A stretch of 64,000 bases of DNA, taken from NCBI RefSeq assembly GCF_000283155.1, contig NW_004454177.1:6215060-6279059 (forward strand), in the 5' to 3' direction. Position numbers and translations under genes: made by a program. Below are positions 54,055-63,865 of this stretch, piece after piece. How positions within the stretch are numbered: the stretch's first letter is position 1; every line of letters begins with the position of its first letter. The notes beneath the pieces are model-generated. The model worked only from the letters and a program-made list of their open reading frames with translations. It was not told the DNA's origin and searched no databases. Source of the stretch: Ceratotherium simum simum. Taxonomy: Eukaryota; Chordata; Mammalia; Perissodactyla; Rhinocerotidae.

Positions 54055-54275
54055 GTCACTGAGCATTTCCTGTGTGCCAGTCCTCATGCTCATCATGTTA
54101 TAATCGTTTATCTCACGTAATTCTCATAACACACCTCTGAGATCAGTACTTGAGGAACCCCCTTTCATAAATGTGGAAACTGAGGCCCAGAGAAATTGGG
54201 AACTGGCCTTAAATGACATCAGTGAGTGACAGAGCCAGGTTTTGGTCTTAGAGAGTCTGGCTGCAGAGTCTCCCC
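54055..54275 (-). mobile_element. MIR SINE (minus)
   Basis: The order 'cactgagcatttcctgtgtg', 'tctcacgtaattctcataac', 'atgtggaaactgaggcccag' and 'agtgagtgacagagccaggt' is a reverse MIR. Confidence 0.87.
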
Positions 54276-54289
54276 TCTCTCCTGCACAC

Positions 54290-54332
54290 CACACTCTCCT
54301 CCTCCTCTATCTCCTCCTCCTCCTCCTGCTCC
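54290..54332. repeat. (CTC)n-rich simple repeat
   Basis: Imperfect CTC/TCC repeats, broken once by 'tat'. Overlapping translations (poly-Leu or poly-Glu) are artefacts. Confidence 0.9.
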
Positions 54333-54499
54333 AGCGTGCACCAGGACTTCTGCACAAGGCTCTGACTGGCTTCCAGCTGCCACCCTCTCCCTGTTCTGGC
54401 TCTCGTCCACACGCCACCAGAGAGCTTTTCATGGATCCAAGTTGATCGCAATGCTGACAAGTTTGCAGAGCTGACTGTGTGCCCGTCCCCAGGCCCTGA

Positions 54500-54905
54500 G
54501 CTCCCAGCCACCACACTCTTGCTCCTCTGCCAAAAGCCCTCAACAGCTGCCTCCCATGTACAGGCTAAAAGGCAAGCTCTTCACTCTGGCCCCATCGTGT
54601 CCAAACTCATTGCCTACTAAAACCCTGCTCTCCCCACCGCCCCGTGCAGCCCCTGCTTCCCAGAGGCTCCCTGCCCTGTCATGCTTACACCTTCACATGC
54701 GCTGTCTCCTTCACATCAAATACTTCACCTCACTCCTACCCTGGGAGGCAGACACACAGGTGTCCTTCAGGCCACAGCTCAACTGTGACCTCCTCTGTGA
54801 TGGAGTGAACACTTGGTCCTCTAAGCTTCCTGAGCACCTTGAGCTGCTTCTCTGAGAGAATTGTATCTGGGTCTGTATCCTCCTCCTCAAATGTGAGCCC
54901 CTGGA
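54500..54905 (+). mobile_element. L2 (plus)
   Basis: The order 'caaaagccctcaacagctgc', 'ctaaaaggcaagctcttcac', 'cttcaggccacagctcaact', 'gtgacctcctctgtgatgga' and 'gagcccctggagatcag' is a forward L2 running toward its 3' end. Confidence 0.82.
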
Positions 54906-54911
54906 GATCAG

Positions 54912-55365
54912 AAGAGTTCTAGCCAACCCATTGTTACTGAGCATCTGCCATGTGCCTGACACCCATGCAGGCACCAGGGTTCTAGACCTGAACCAGATCT
55001 TGACCTTCAAAGAGCTTGCTGTCTAAAGGGGAGAGAGCATGGAAATAGCCAATTATGAGAAAAGTGATAAATTCTATGAGGGAGGTGGGCATAGGGTGCT
55101 AGGGCAGCCCCAACAAGGGGTGACCACCCATCCAGGGCGATGCCCAACCTGAATACAGAAGGCCGTGGAAGAAGCTGTCAGGCCAAAAAAGGAGGTGGCT
55201 CAGAAGGAGGAGGGCCCCTGCAGAGGGCCTGGCACGCCCAAAGACACAGAGCATGGGGTTTCAGGAGAGCCGAGGTTCCATCACGTCAGAGAAGTTGAGC
55301 AGGAAGATGTCCGTACAAGAGGCTGGAGGGATGGAAGCAGCCAGAGGTGATGAGCTTTGGATGCT
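54912..55365 (-). mobile_element. L2 (minus), tail to tail with preceding L2
   Basis: The order 'ttgttactgagcatctgcca', 'tgtgcctgacacccatgcag', 'ttcaaagagcttgctgtcta', 'aagtgataaattctatgagg' and 'aggtgatgagctttggatgc' is reverse L2. Confidence 0.78.
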
Positions 55366-55367
55366 GT

Positions 55368-55640
55368 CTCCATTAGGATCGCTTTTGGCTGCATGTAACA
55401 AAAAGTCATTGGCAATGGCTTAGCCAAAGTGGAGGGTTGTTTTTCTCTTATGACGGGGAGTCCGGGAGCCGGCAGTTCAGGGCTGGCCCAGTTGCTAAGA
55501 ACCCAGACTCCTTTTCCCTTCCCACTCTGCCGTCCTCACGGCTGCAGGACAGCTGCTGCACTTCCGAGCCTCATGTCCGTCTTTTCAGCAGGAAAAAGGA
55601 GGAAGGGCGAAGGTTAAAAGGTTTGTGCCAGTAGAATCTG
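55368..55640. repeat. Unassigned old interspersed repeat, copy 3
   Basis: The order 'ggctgcatgtaacaaaaagt', 'caatggcttagccaaagtgg', 'ggcagttcagggctggccca' and 'ttttcagcaggaaaaaggag' is a mammal-wide pattern I cannot name. Confidence 0.45.
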
Positions 55641-55649
55641 CCATTGTCA

Positions 55650-56380
55650 TTGTTTTTTAATTATGCTAGAATACACACAACATAAAATTTACTGTCTTAA
55701 CTACTTTTTTTCCATCTTAACCATTTTCAAGTATATAGTGCAGTGGCATTAAGTACATTCACACTGTAGTGCAACTATCATCACCATCGACCTCTAGACA
55801 GTGATGTTCAAGTTCAGTTTCATCTTGCAAAACTGAAACTCTATGCCCATTAAACAACAATTCCCCATTTTCCCCTCCCCCCTAAGCCCCTGGCAAACAC
55901 CATTCTAATTTCTGTCTCTGTGAAGTTGACTACTCTAGGTACCTCATACCAGTGGAATCATACAGTATTTGTCCTTTTGTGACTGGCTTATTTCACTTAA
56001 CATAGTGTCCTCAAGGTTCATCCATGCTATAGCATGTGTCAGAATTTTCTTCCTTTTTAAGGCTGAATAATATTCCATCGTGTGTGTATATATCTATACC
56101 ACATTCTTTTATCCATTCGCTAGTCGATGGACGCTTGAGTTGCTTTCACTTTTTGGTTATTGTGAATAATGCTGTTATGAACGTGAGTGTAGAATTAGCT
56201 TTTAGAGTCTCTGTTTTCAATTCTTTTGGGTGTGTACCCACAAGTGGACTTCCTGGATCATATGGTAATTCTCTTTTTAATTTTTTGAGGAAGCACCCTA
56301 CTGTTTTCCATAGTGCTGCCCCATTTTACATTCCCTCCAGCTGTGCACAAGGGTCTCAATTTTTCCACGTCTTCAGCAAC
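55650..56380 (-). mobile_element. Old L1 (minus): 3' UTR and ORF2 end
   Basis: A T run near 55653 leads into 'taaaatttactgtcttaact', then 'tcatacagtatttgtccttt', 'gctgaataatattccatcgt', 'ccattcgctagtcgatggac' and 'cctactgttttccatagtgc', the reverse of old L1 3' sequence. The 117-codon plus-strand frame inside it is antisense to L1. Confidence 0.85.
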
Positions 56381-56389
56381 CCTTGCTGA

Positions 56390-56865
56390 GGGGCTTGGAC
56401 TTGACCACTAGAGGATTTTAAGCATCTTTGTGTCTGTCCCCAACTTAGCACAGCACCAGCTACATAATATGTACATAACGTGTGTGGAGCACCAGGTGTT
56501 CCATAACTGTTTGCTGGAGGTTCATCCGACTTCTCTTAATCTATCCCAACCCCACACATCCTTTAAGACCCACCAGGAGTCCCGATTCCTCTGTGGAGCC
56601 CTCCCTCATGGCGCCAGTCCAGTGGTCTTTGCCCTTGTTGCGCACCCTCTGCCTGGCCCCTAGTCCTATGCACGTGTTTGTGGGGGCAGGGGAGGCACCC
56701 TGACTTGAACTCTTCTCCCTGCTCCATGGACCTGCCTCCTCCTCCCCAACTGGATGCTAAGCTTCTTGAGGGTGGGCCTTTGTCCTTGACCCCGCTGGTT
56801 TCCCCAGGCCAGCCTGGAAGAACACCCAGCACATCATGGACCCTTAATAAACAGACACTCAGGTT
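56390..56865 (+). mobile_element. L2 (plus)
   Basis: The order 'tcctttaagacccaccagga', 'ggagccctccctcatggcg', 'actggatgctaagcttcttg' and 'acccagcacatcatggaccc', then 'ttaataaacag', is forward L2 reaching its 3' end. Confidence 0.7.
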
Positions 56866-56949
56866 TGTACCGATTGACTTCCCGCGTGATTGCCTAGTCA
56901 AAGACTAGGCAGTGCGGTGATTTCACGGCAGCAGAAATGACCCTCGATT

Positions 56950-57050
56950 TGAGACTAAAGGGTCAAGCCCTGACTGGACACTTCCACCTTGTTACTTCCA
57001 GCAAGACACTTAACCCGTTGCCTCAACTTCAAAATGGTGATAAAGATCAC
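56950..57050 (+). mobile_element. MIR fragment (plus)
   Basis: The order 'agcaagacacttaacccgtt' and 'gcctcaacttcaaaatggtg' is a forward MIR centre. Confidence 0.6.
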
Positions 57051-57059
57051 TTCCCTTTA

Positions 57060-57265
57060 TGTAAATGCTTCACAGATTATGAGGCCCTCTTGCATACGTT
57101 ATCCTTTTTAATCCCTACAAGGACCCTGTGAAGTAGGTAGGGCAGGATTTATTTAATCTCTATTTTCAAGATGAGAAAATGATCGCTCAGAGAGGTTAAA
57201 TGATTTGCCTGAAATACTCAGCTGATAAGTGCCAGAATGGGCCCTCTGACTTCCTAGGTGTGTAA
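57060..57265 (-). mobile_element. MIR SINE (minus)
   Basis: The order 'cctacaaggaccctgtgaag', 'ttttcaagatgagaaaatga', 'tcagagaggttaaatgattt' and 'gctgataagtgccagaatgg' is a reverse MIR. Confidence 0.85.
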
Positions 57266-57269
57266 TCCC

Positions 57270-57735
57270 CTCCCTGCCCGTCTCACAGGAAAGGGTGCTG
57301 TGGGAATTAAATGACCCTCTGAACAGGAAGGTGCTTTGTAGACCAATGGGTGTTCTTTGCTTTTTCAGCATCTCTGTAGATTTGGGATTGTCCTCTTTGA
57401 TCCATGGGAGATGGGAAAAGATGGGGATTTGGTCAAAGAAGGAGAGTGGAAGGTCCTGCTTCTCTGGAGGGCGCCTGTGGATTCAGACAACTGACAGGGC
57501 AGGGAGGGTGTTCCCAGCAGCCCAGTAGGGTGTTAGCTCCCGGGGAGAGTTTTCATCCCTGGCCTCCATCTGAGGAGAGCGGAGACCGACAGGCAAGGTC
57601 CTGTTCCTCAGAGCCTGCAAGTCTCACGTACTTCCCTGGAACCCACAGGCTCTGTCACCACAGCTCCCCGACCTCTCTCCTTCCTTCTCCAGGGCTAACC
57701 CCCATCCCCTCTCCCTCCACCTCCTCTTCGCCCTC
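57270..57735. other. Unique non-coding sequence
   Basis: No repeat or gene recognised. Pyrimidine-rich after 57660. Confidence 0.5.
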
Positions 57736-57739
57736 CTGC

Positions 57740-58000
57740 TCCCTCCTTTCAAAAGCATAATGAGTTTGATAAGAAATTGTCTCGTTAACAGGATTAGCCA
57801 CGGAAATCTCTTGTCCCCTCCCATTCCTTCTGTAATGCTCCTGTCTTGTGTCCTGTAATTTTCTGCTGGTATCAGAGGCTCTGGACCACCTCAGGGATAT
57901 TAATTCCTACTTGTTCTTTGATCGTGTGACTGCTGATATGCCAGGACGCCCCCACAGCTGCTGGGCCAGCTGCCGAGGCCTTGTGGGTAAATTACATGCG
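57740..58000. promoter_or_regulatory. Candidate conserved non-coding element
   Basis: Repeat-free. It contains GATAAG (57768-57773), GTTAAC (57784-57789, HNF1 half-site type), GGATTA (57791-57796), 'gggatattaattcctac' and 'gtgggtaaattacatgc'. Motifs seen, function inferred. Confidence 0.3.
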
Positions 58001-58004
58001 GCCC

Positions 58005-58260
58005 TCACTGGCTGTCTCCCTCCATAGTTGGCCGCTCCTGATTTTCTGCTGCTATTACCATCCCCTTCACCCTTCAGCTTCCAATTCTGGGAGTAGCAAC
58101 TACCTCTAACTTATGGGCCGAGGAGGCAGATCTAAAGCTGGAGCTTAGCTGATAGAAGAATGATAAATGAATGCCTTTCAATCCACTCCTTTCCTTCCCT
58201 TTCTACCCCTAAACACACACACGTGCACGCGTCCCTCGGAAGGCTCTAGAGAGGGGGAAT
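58005..58260. other. Unique non-coding sequence
   Basis: A short CA-rich patch (58211-58222) is the only notable item. Confidence 0.45.
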
Positions 58261-58261
58261 G

Positions 58262-58480
58262 CAGACGTAGTTTGGCAGTGTGGATGAGGGTCGGGCTTTG
58301 GCCCTGGGTTCACTTCCTGGACCTGTGACATAGTCAACAACTGGCTTAACCTCTCTGAGCCTCGATTTTCTCATCTGTACATTGGGGATGATAATGCCCA
58401 TCTGGCAAGGTTGTGGTAAGGCACAGAGTATTGTACCTGACACATGGTAGGTGCCCGATTAATGCTGTTTTCCTTCTCTG
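58262..58480 (+). mobile_element. MIR SINE (plus), near full length
   Basis: The order 'ttggccctgggttcacttcc', 'tggcttaacctctctgagcc', 'tcgattttctcatctgtaca' and 'tggtaggtgcccgattaatg' is a forward MIR. Confidence 0.87.
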
Positions 58481-58484
58481 CTCT

Positions 58485-59455
58485 TTCAAGACTGGAATTC
58501 AGTGGGAGTGGGGAATACCATTCTTGGGATTTTCCAAGAAATTCTTGTTTCAATCTTGAGTTATATCCCCAAACACTTTCCTCGCACCAATTCCCTCCGA
58601 CCTTTGTCCTCCCAAGTTTCATACTCTACACATTTTTAGGGACTTATGCAGAGGAAACTTTATGGCCCGTTCAGCCCAAACCATTAATTAAAAGAAAGCT
58701 CGGCATATAGGGTGAATCCCAAGGAGAGGTAGCAGGAAAGAAGGGAATCACCTATCCTATGCCCCTAAACCATGATTGAGGACAGGGCAAAGAGGCATCC
58801 TGAGGAGGAGACCAGGTCCAGAACAGTCCAGGCCAAGTCCAGAATAGTCCAGGCCAAGGCCAAGTCCAGAATAGGCAAGAGAGCTGAATGGGCAGAAACC
58901 CAGGCTTTGGGTCAGCAGGGCATTTTCAGGGAGGGCAAAGACACAGGGAGGCCGGTGCTTAGATGAGTTAACCTACGTAGGAGGTAGGTAGGAAATTGCT
59001 GGGGTCAGAAGACGGGAGACCAGAGCTGAATCTCAGTTGATTTGGGAGCAGTTTTGTGATTGATTGTGCAGACAGCGTCAGAGGGTGAGAGGTGGGAAAT
59101 TGCACCTGTCTGGTGAATGAGCCCAGAATTCTAAATGCTGTGGGGAGACCGGGAGCTGGCGCCACTCTGGGCAGGGTGGGGAGGCAGCAGGCACCCGGGG
59201 AGGTGGCGTGGGCAGAGCTACGCTGAGAGGACGTGGGCCGCAGACAAGGCCAGTGTCACCACTCAGAATACACACACACACACAGCATCGCATGAATCGT
59301 CGATGAAGCCCTCGCTGTGAGCCTGGCCTGGGGTGAAGCTTTCGCCTACATTTCTCATTTCTTGTTTGTACTACCCTGAAAGGTGGCCATTGTCAACAGC
59401 TAATGTCAATAAACAAACCCTGGGCTTCCAGGCCCATGGACATCCCATGGGGGCA
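58485..59455. other. Unique non-coding sequence with two short repeats
   Basis: Includes a 21/27-bp tandem repeat (58816-58874) and a short CA run (59269-59283). No gene recognised. Confidence 0.5.
58816..58874. repeat. Short tandem repeat of gtccagaatagtccaggccaa units
   Basis: Units 58816-58836 (21 bp), 58837-58863 (27 bp, with the ggccaa part doubled) and a partial unit 58864-58874. Confidence 0.88.
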
Positions 59456-59474
59456 TTTGAGGCCTCTGTCCTCA

Positions 59475-59690
59475 AAGAGCTATGGAGACAGACAATTTGA
59501 GTTAAAATCACAGTTATATTGTTTTCCAGCAGTGTGACCTTGGGCCGGTTTCTGACTCTGTGAGCTCGGTTTCCTCATCTATAAGATGAGGATAATATTG
59601 CCTGCCTCTCGGGATTAAATTGAGGCAATGTCTGTGAGGTATCTAGCACTCTTCCTGGCACATGATGGAAATCCATAAATAAAGATACAT
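59475..59690 (+). mobile_element. MIR SINE (plus)
   Basis: The order 'agcagtgtgaccttgggccg', 'ggtttcctcatctataagat', 'ctctcgggattaaattgagg' and 'ttcctggcacatgatggaaa' is a forward MIR. Confidence 0.87.
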
Positions 59691-59694
59691 CCAC

Positions 59695-59985
59695 ACCACC
59701 CTCCCCTTCTCCTCCCCCCGTGCACCAAGGAAGACAAGCCACCAATGCATTTTTTAAATTAACAATAAAAAGCAAGTGTATGATGAAAGCTAAGTAAAGG
59801 ATACAGATACCACAAGTGAGCGGAGAAGGAGATGATAGAGGGCTGGGCAGGAGGAAGAGAGGCTCCTGGAGAAGTAGGGTGTAATTTAGAGCCAAAAGGC
59901 GCTGAGGTTGCACAGTGTTGGGGGGAAAGTGAATGGGCCAGCAGAGTGGGGGCGGAGCTCTCCTGTATTCACATCATTTCAGTAA
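59695..59985. other. Unique non-coding sequence
   Basis: Nothing recognised. Confidence 0.45.
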
Positions 59986-59989
59986 GACA

Positions 59990-60165
59990 GACTCGCTTTG
60001 AGAGCTGATAAAAAGCAAATGTTGATGGGACTGTGGACATCTCTACCTTTCCTGATAAGCTCCCTGGCTGGCATCACTGATGTGCTGCACAGTCGCGCTG
60101 ATTAGCCTGTAAATAAAAAAGGTAGATGTCTAGAATAGCAAAATTGCCTCTGCTGTTTGAGCGGC
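59990..60165. promoter_or_regulatory. Candidate element with paired GATA motifs
   Basis: GATAA at 60007-60011 and TGATAAG at 60053-60059, with 'gcgctgattagcctgtaaat' after them. Repeat-free. Function inferred. Confidence 0.25.
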
Positions 60166-60299
60166 ATCATAGGATTTTTAAGGGTTCTAAGAAGAGGGAC
60201 TCAGGAGCAATCTAGAATCAGCAACATGAGTGGTCACTCCAAGCTCCTAAGTGGGTGGAAGTCGACACTGGATGGATTCTTTCTTCCCCAGAAGCTGTG

Positions 60300-60528
60300 T
60301 AGTAATAACAACGAGAGCCATCCTTTACTGAACTATCACTGTGCTGGCACCAGGCCAGGTGCTATAAATCTTGCAATGACTCCAACTCTGTGTTATTGGT
60401 ACTATTATTAGCACCATTTTGTAGACAAGGAAACTGAATCAGAGAGGTTAGGTAATCTGGGCAGGATCACACCGATGGAGCCAAAGTCTGTCTTACTTCA
60501 GAGTCCAAGTATTTAATCACTTTAAAAG
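60300..60528 (-). mobile_element. MIR SINE (minus)
   Basis: The order 'ccatcctttactgaactatc', 'ttttgtagacaaggaaactg', 'atcagagaggttaggtaatc' and 'cttcagagtccaagtattta' is a reverse MIR, nearly full length. Confidence 0.85.
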
Positions 60529-60537
60529 GCTGAGATT

Positions 60538-60675
60538 CATGCACTCATTCATTCATTCAACAAATATTTATTGAGCATCACCACATGCATGCATTGTGCC
60601 CGAAACTGAGCCCAGAGCAATGGACAGGCAGGCAGCCCCTGCCCTCATGAAGGTTGTGGTCTCATTCACCAACAT
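60538..60675 (-). mobile_element. L2 3' end (minus)
   Basis: The order 'attcattcaacaaatattta', 'ttgagcatcaccacatgcat' and 'ctgccctcatgaaggttgtg' is a clear reverse L2 3' terminus with its (ATTC)n end. Confidence 0.88.
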
Positions 60676-61070
60676 GCACTGGGTCATTAGCAGGTGCCGG
60701 GCTTGGGCTGTGCTGGCGACTGGGAGGCAGAGGTGATGGATCTGCCAGCTGCTCTTGGCCTCTGGGGTTTCCGACCGCTCATCATGGGAGCATCTTCTCT
60801 CTATACCATGTGACACTGGGGGCTTCTGAACCAGGCAGGCCTCTGGGGTGGGAAGATGGTGAATCAGGAGGCAAACAGAGGAAGGACAGGGATGGTCCCC
60901 ACTGCCATCCCAGTGCCCTTGGAGCCACATCAGATGACTTTGAGAAGTCACAGTGCTATGTCCCTTTTAGCTACACCCTCTTCTGGGACACTGTAAGACC
61001 AGCTTTCTTGTTCCCTGTCTATACCCACCCCATTGTCGCCAAACAGGGAGACCAAAGGAAAGAATAGGAC
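60676..61070. other. Unique non-coding sequence
   Basis: Nothing recognised. The 137-codon plus frame has no domain. Confidence 0.45.
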
Positions 61071-61072
61071 GA

Positions 61073-61290
61073 GAGAAAGCAATGAGCATCTGTGAGGCAC
61101 TGCTTCTACAGCAGCTCATTTGATCCTCACATAGCCCTGTAAGTGAGTCATTATTACCCCTTTAGAGGTGAGCAGGCTGAGGCTCAGAGGGTTTCCTCTC
61201 TGAGACTTGCCTCCAGGTCACACAACTGCTAAGGGGCAGAGCCAGCTCTTCTGACTGTAGATCCCGGGCTCTATTTGTAGTATATTCCCA
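61073..61290 (-). mobile_element. MIR SINE (minus)
   Basis: The order 'gagcatctgtgaggcactgc', 'ttgatcctcacatagccctg', 'gtgagcaggctgaggctcag' and 'gtcacacaactgctaagggg' is a reverse MIR. Confidence 0.87.
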
Positions 61291-61638
61291 GCCCTGGCCC
61301 AAGAGTAATGGGGGTTCAGAAGAGTGACATGTGGTGTCTTTAAGGAACCTGCATTCCATTTGGGAATACAAGACTGACTCACTTGGAACAGGTAGGAACA
61401 ATCCAGATATGAAACTTGAGGCCCTTCAGGGACCCAGGCTGCGGCCCCACAGTAGGAGCCATGAACTGTCTGGAAAGGGAGAGAGGGTCTGCATTAGCTA
61501 GACTCACAAAGAGGCCTTCCAGAAGAAATAGGGTTTGAGAAGGGCCTTGCTGGGGTGCGGGGGAGGTGAGCAGCACTCCTGCTGGGGAGGGACTGGTGGG
61601 CATGCCCACAGCCATGCAGTGTACTTGAAAGTAGCACA
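61291..61638. other. Unique non-coding sequence
   Basis: Nothing recognised; L2-like wear is possible near 61490-61560. Confidence 0.4.
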
Positions 61639-61639
61639 A

Positions 61640-61830
61640 CAAAAGCGTGGTTTGGATTCGCACAGCTCCGGCTTTATGATCTGGGGCAAATTGCTTTGAG
61701 CTCTCTGATTCACAGTTTCCTCTTCCATTAGAGGGAAAGGAAAAAACCCTCCACCTCAATAAGGCTGTAGCAGGGACTGAACGAGCTATCACATTGGGAA
61801 GTCCCTGGCACAGTGCCTGGCATCCACCCC
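61640..61830 (+). mobile_element. MIR SINE (plus)
   Basis: The order 'gtttggattcgcacagctcc', 'tctggggcaaattgctttga', 'cagtttcctcttccattaga' and 'ggcacagtgcctggcatcca' is a forward MIR. Confidence 0.8.
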
Positions 61831-61874
61831 ATTGTCCTGAGCCTTTGCCTTGGAGTGGGGGCTGGGCCCAGGAC

Positions 61875-62360
61875 CTACCCCTCCCTGCCCTCAAGGGGCT
61901 TACAGTCTAGGGCAGTGTCAGGCCTTTGGTGACTCCGTACCTTCTTCATCACAGCTGTGACAAGTGTGCAGGGAAAGAGGACATGAGACAGAAAGACTCT
62001 TGGGTGGGGTCTTCTTGAGGAAGGGAGTATGAGCTCCATGGTGGGGATCAGAGTAAACTTTGGGAAGGAGGTGGAATAAGTGTCCTGAGTAGCAGCAGGG
62101 CTTGCGGGAGGAGGAAGGAGCTTGGCACCCTGGAGGAAGGCCAGCATGGTTGGAGTCGCGAGGACCAGAGATGGGGCTGGGTGGGGCCAGGGGAAGGGTG
62201 GCAGGCCTTGGCTGCCCTATTAAGGACTTTGGTCTTTATCCTAAGAAAAATAGGAGGCCATGGGCTGGTCTTCAGCGTGATCAGATGTCCATTTTAAGAG
62301 GATCTGGCTATAGTGAAGGGAATGAATTAGATGAGACCACAAGTAGGTATGGACACATAG
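61875..62360 (-). mobile_element. L2 (minus)
   Basis: The order 'ctgccctcaaggggcttaca', 'gggtggggtcttcttgagga', 'tattaaggactttggtcttt' and 'taggaggccatgggctggtc' is reverse L2. Confidence 0.75.
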
Positions 62361-62364
62361 TCGG

Positions 62365-62690
62365 TAGGCCCTTGATACATAGTAGGCCCTTTATGGTACA
62401 CACAGGATGCTCTGGGGAGCGTCTGCTCACTGAGGATGGAGGTGGAGCAGGGAGTGAAGGCTCCACCAGGGCCAGGCCCTGGGGTCAGAATGGATCTCCT
62501 CCACCTGTCTCTGCAGAGCCACCCAAGGTAAAAGAAAAATCCCAGCTATTCAGTGGCCCATGGGGCTTGGGAGGCAGGGTGGTCGTTCAAGGGGAGGAGC
62601 AGTAGGGTGGGGGCCACGCTTTAGAGGTGAGTGCTGGGCTGGCCGTCACCATCCGCCTCCCTCAGGCCCGAGGACACAGGGTCCCCCTCC
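62365..62690. other. Unique non-coding sequence
   Basis: Nothing recognised. The 167-codon frame at 62102-62605 starts inside the L2 and has no domain. Confidence 0.45.
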
Positions 62691-62694
62691 CTGC

Positions 62695-63290
62695 TATTGG
62701 GGTTCTGTGGAAGCAAGGCAGCCTTTCCAAATTGTAATAACAGTTATTTCTATTACACCGCGAGCATCTGACACATGGAGCGAGGAGCTATGAAGCCCCC
62801 CCAGCGGCTAACATAAAAGTGGGGGTGGGGGCTCCGGGGAAGGCTTGGAGGCTGCGGCTGAGGCTGGGCTCTGCCATGTGCGGCGGGAGGAGGACTGGAA
62901 AGAAAGAGGCTTATTTCAGCACTCTGTTATGGCATCTTGTTTTCATAGTTTGTTCAACAAACCTCTCTCCCTCTCTCTCCCCTACTCGCCTCTCTTTTTT
63001 TCATCTTCCTCTCTCAGCAAATCCATTTAAATGCAATTCTATTCTTAAAGCGCCCCTCTCATGCATGTCTAATGAATGTCAGGGAAATGCTATTACAATG
63101 GGGCTGAGGAGGATCCGATCGGCAGTGTGTGTACAAGTCATTTGAAAGGAAGCCTGGGAGCGCTCCAGTTTTATTACAGCATAATTAGAAATAAAATCTT
63201 GTTGCAAGAGGAGAATGAGAGATGTGTGCTAATCCTGTGGTGGAGAAAGGTAGAGCTGTATTTAGAGAAGAGGACTCAGGGAGAGAGAGA
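62695..63290. promoter_or_regulatory. Candidate conserved regulatory block
   Basis: About 600 repeat-free bases with the palindrome AATAACaGTTATT (62736-62748), 'ctattacaccgcgagcatc', 'aaatccatttaaatgcaatt', 'aatgctattacaatggggc' and 'tattacagcataattagaaa'. Homeodomain, POU and MYB-like words are crowded here. Function and conservation are inferred. Confidence 0.38.
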
Positions 63291-63294
63291 ATTA

Positions 63295-63620
63295 GCCACC
63301 GTTCCTCTGTCCCCCCCACCCAGACTCTCCTGCTGGTTCCTTCCCTGAGCCCTCCATCCTCACACCCCCTGTGACCCCCAGCTCCTTGGGGGCCGCTCCA
63401 GAGACAGTGCTGGTGCCCTTCTAGATCTCAGCTGCCCAAAGCGGTCAGTCTGCCAGGGCCCCCGGGGAGCCGAGCCTGGTCCCTCCCTGAAAATCCACAC
63501 CCTCCCACCTTCCTAAGAGGCTGGTTTATGGGCAGTTGGGAGGTGGTGGGAGTGGTCGGCAGAGCCCTGCAATTGGAGGCTGGGGCCCAGGTCAAGTTCT
63601 GAGTCCCCCACTGTCGAGAG
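63295..63620. other. Unique non-coding sequence
   Basis: No repeat or gene recognised. Confidence 0.45.
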
Positions 63621-63644
63621 TTACACATTCATTTGTTCGTTAAT

Positions 63645-63865
63645 TCATTTAGTCATTCAACAACTACTAACTGAACACCCAGTATGTGCCAGGCACTGTG
63701 TTGGGTACATTCATTAACTCATTTAATTCTCATAGGAAACAGGTTCAGAGAGGTTCAATGCTTACCCAGCATCATCCAGCTAGAAAGGGGAACACAGTTC
63801 GAACCCAAGCCCTTCTCTCTCCAGAGCCGGGTTTTTTCTGCTCCACCATACTATCAACTTGCTGG
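63645..63865 (-). mobile_element. MIR SINE (minus)
   Basis: The order 'aactgaacacccagtatgtg', 'ccaggcactgtgttgggtac', 'aactcatttaattctcatag' and 'aggttcagagaggttcaatg' is a reverse MIR; an (ATTC)-like start at 63625-63660 suggests an L2 piece joined to it. Confidence 0.82.

Noticed and set aside
54248..54543. Acidic or leucine-rich frames near 54.3 kb
   Set aside because: Caused by the (CTC)n simple repeat.
56036..56389. 117-codon plus-strand frame
   Set aside because: It is antisense to an old L1 copy.
61379..61894. 171-codon minus-strand frame
   Set aside because: Runs through a MIR; no domain.
62102..62605. 167-codon plus-strand frame
   Set aside because: Begins inside a minus-strand L2 and has low-complexity, Gly/Arg-rich content.
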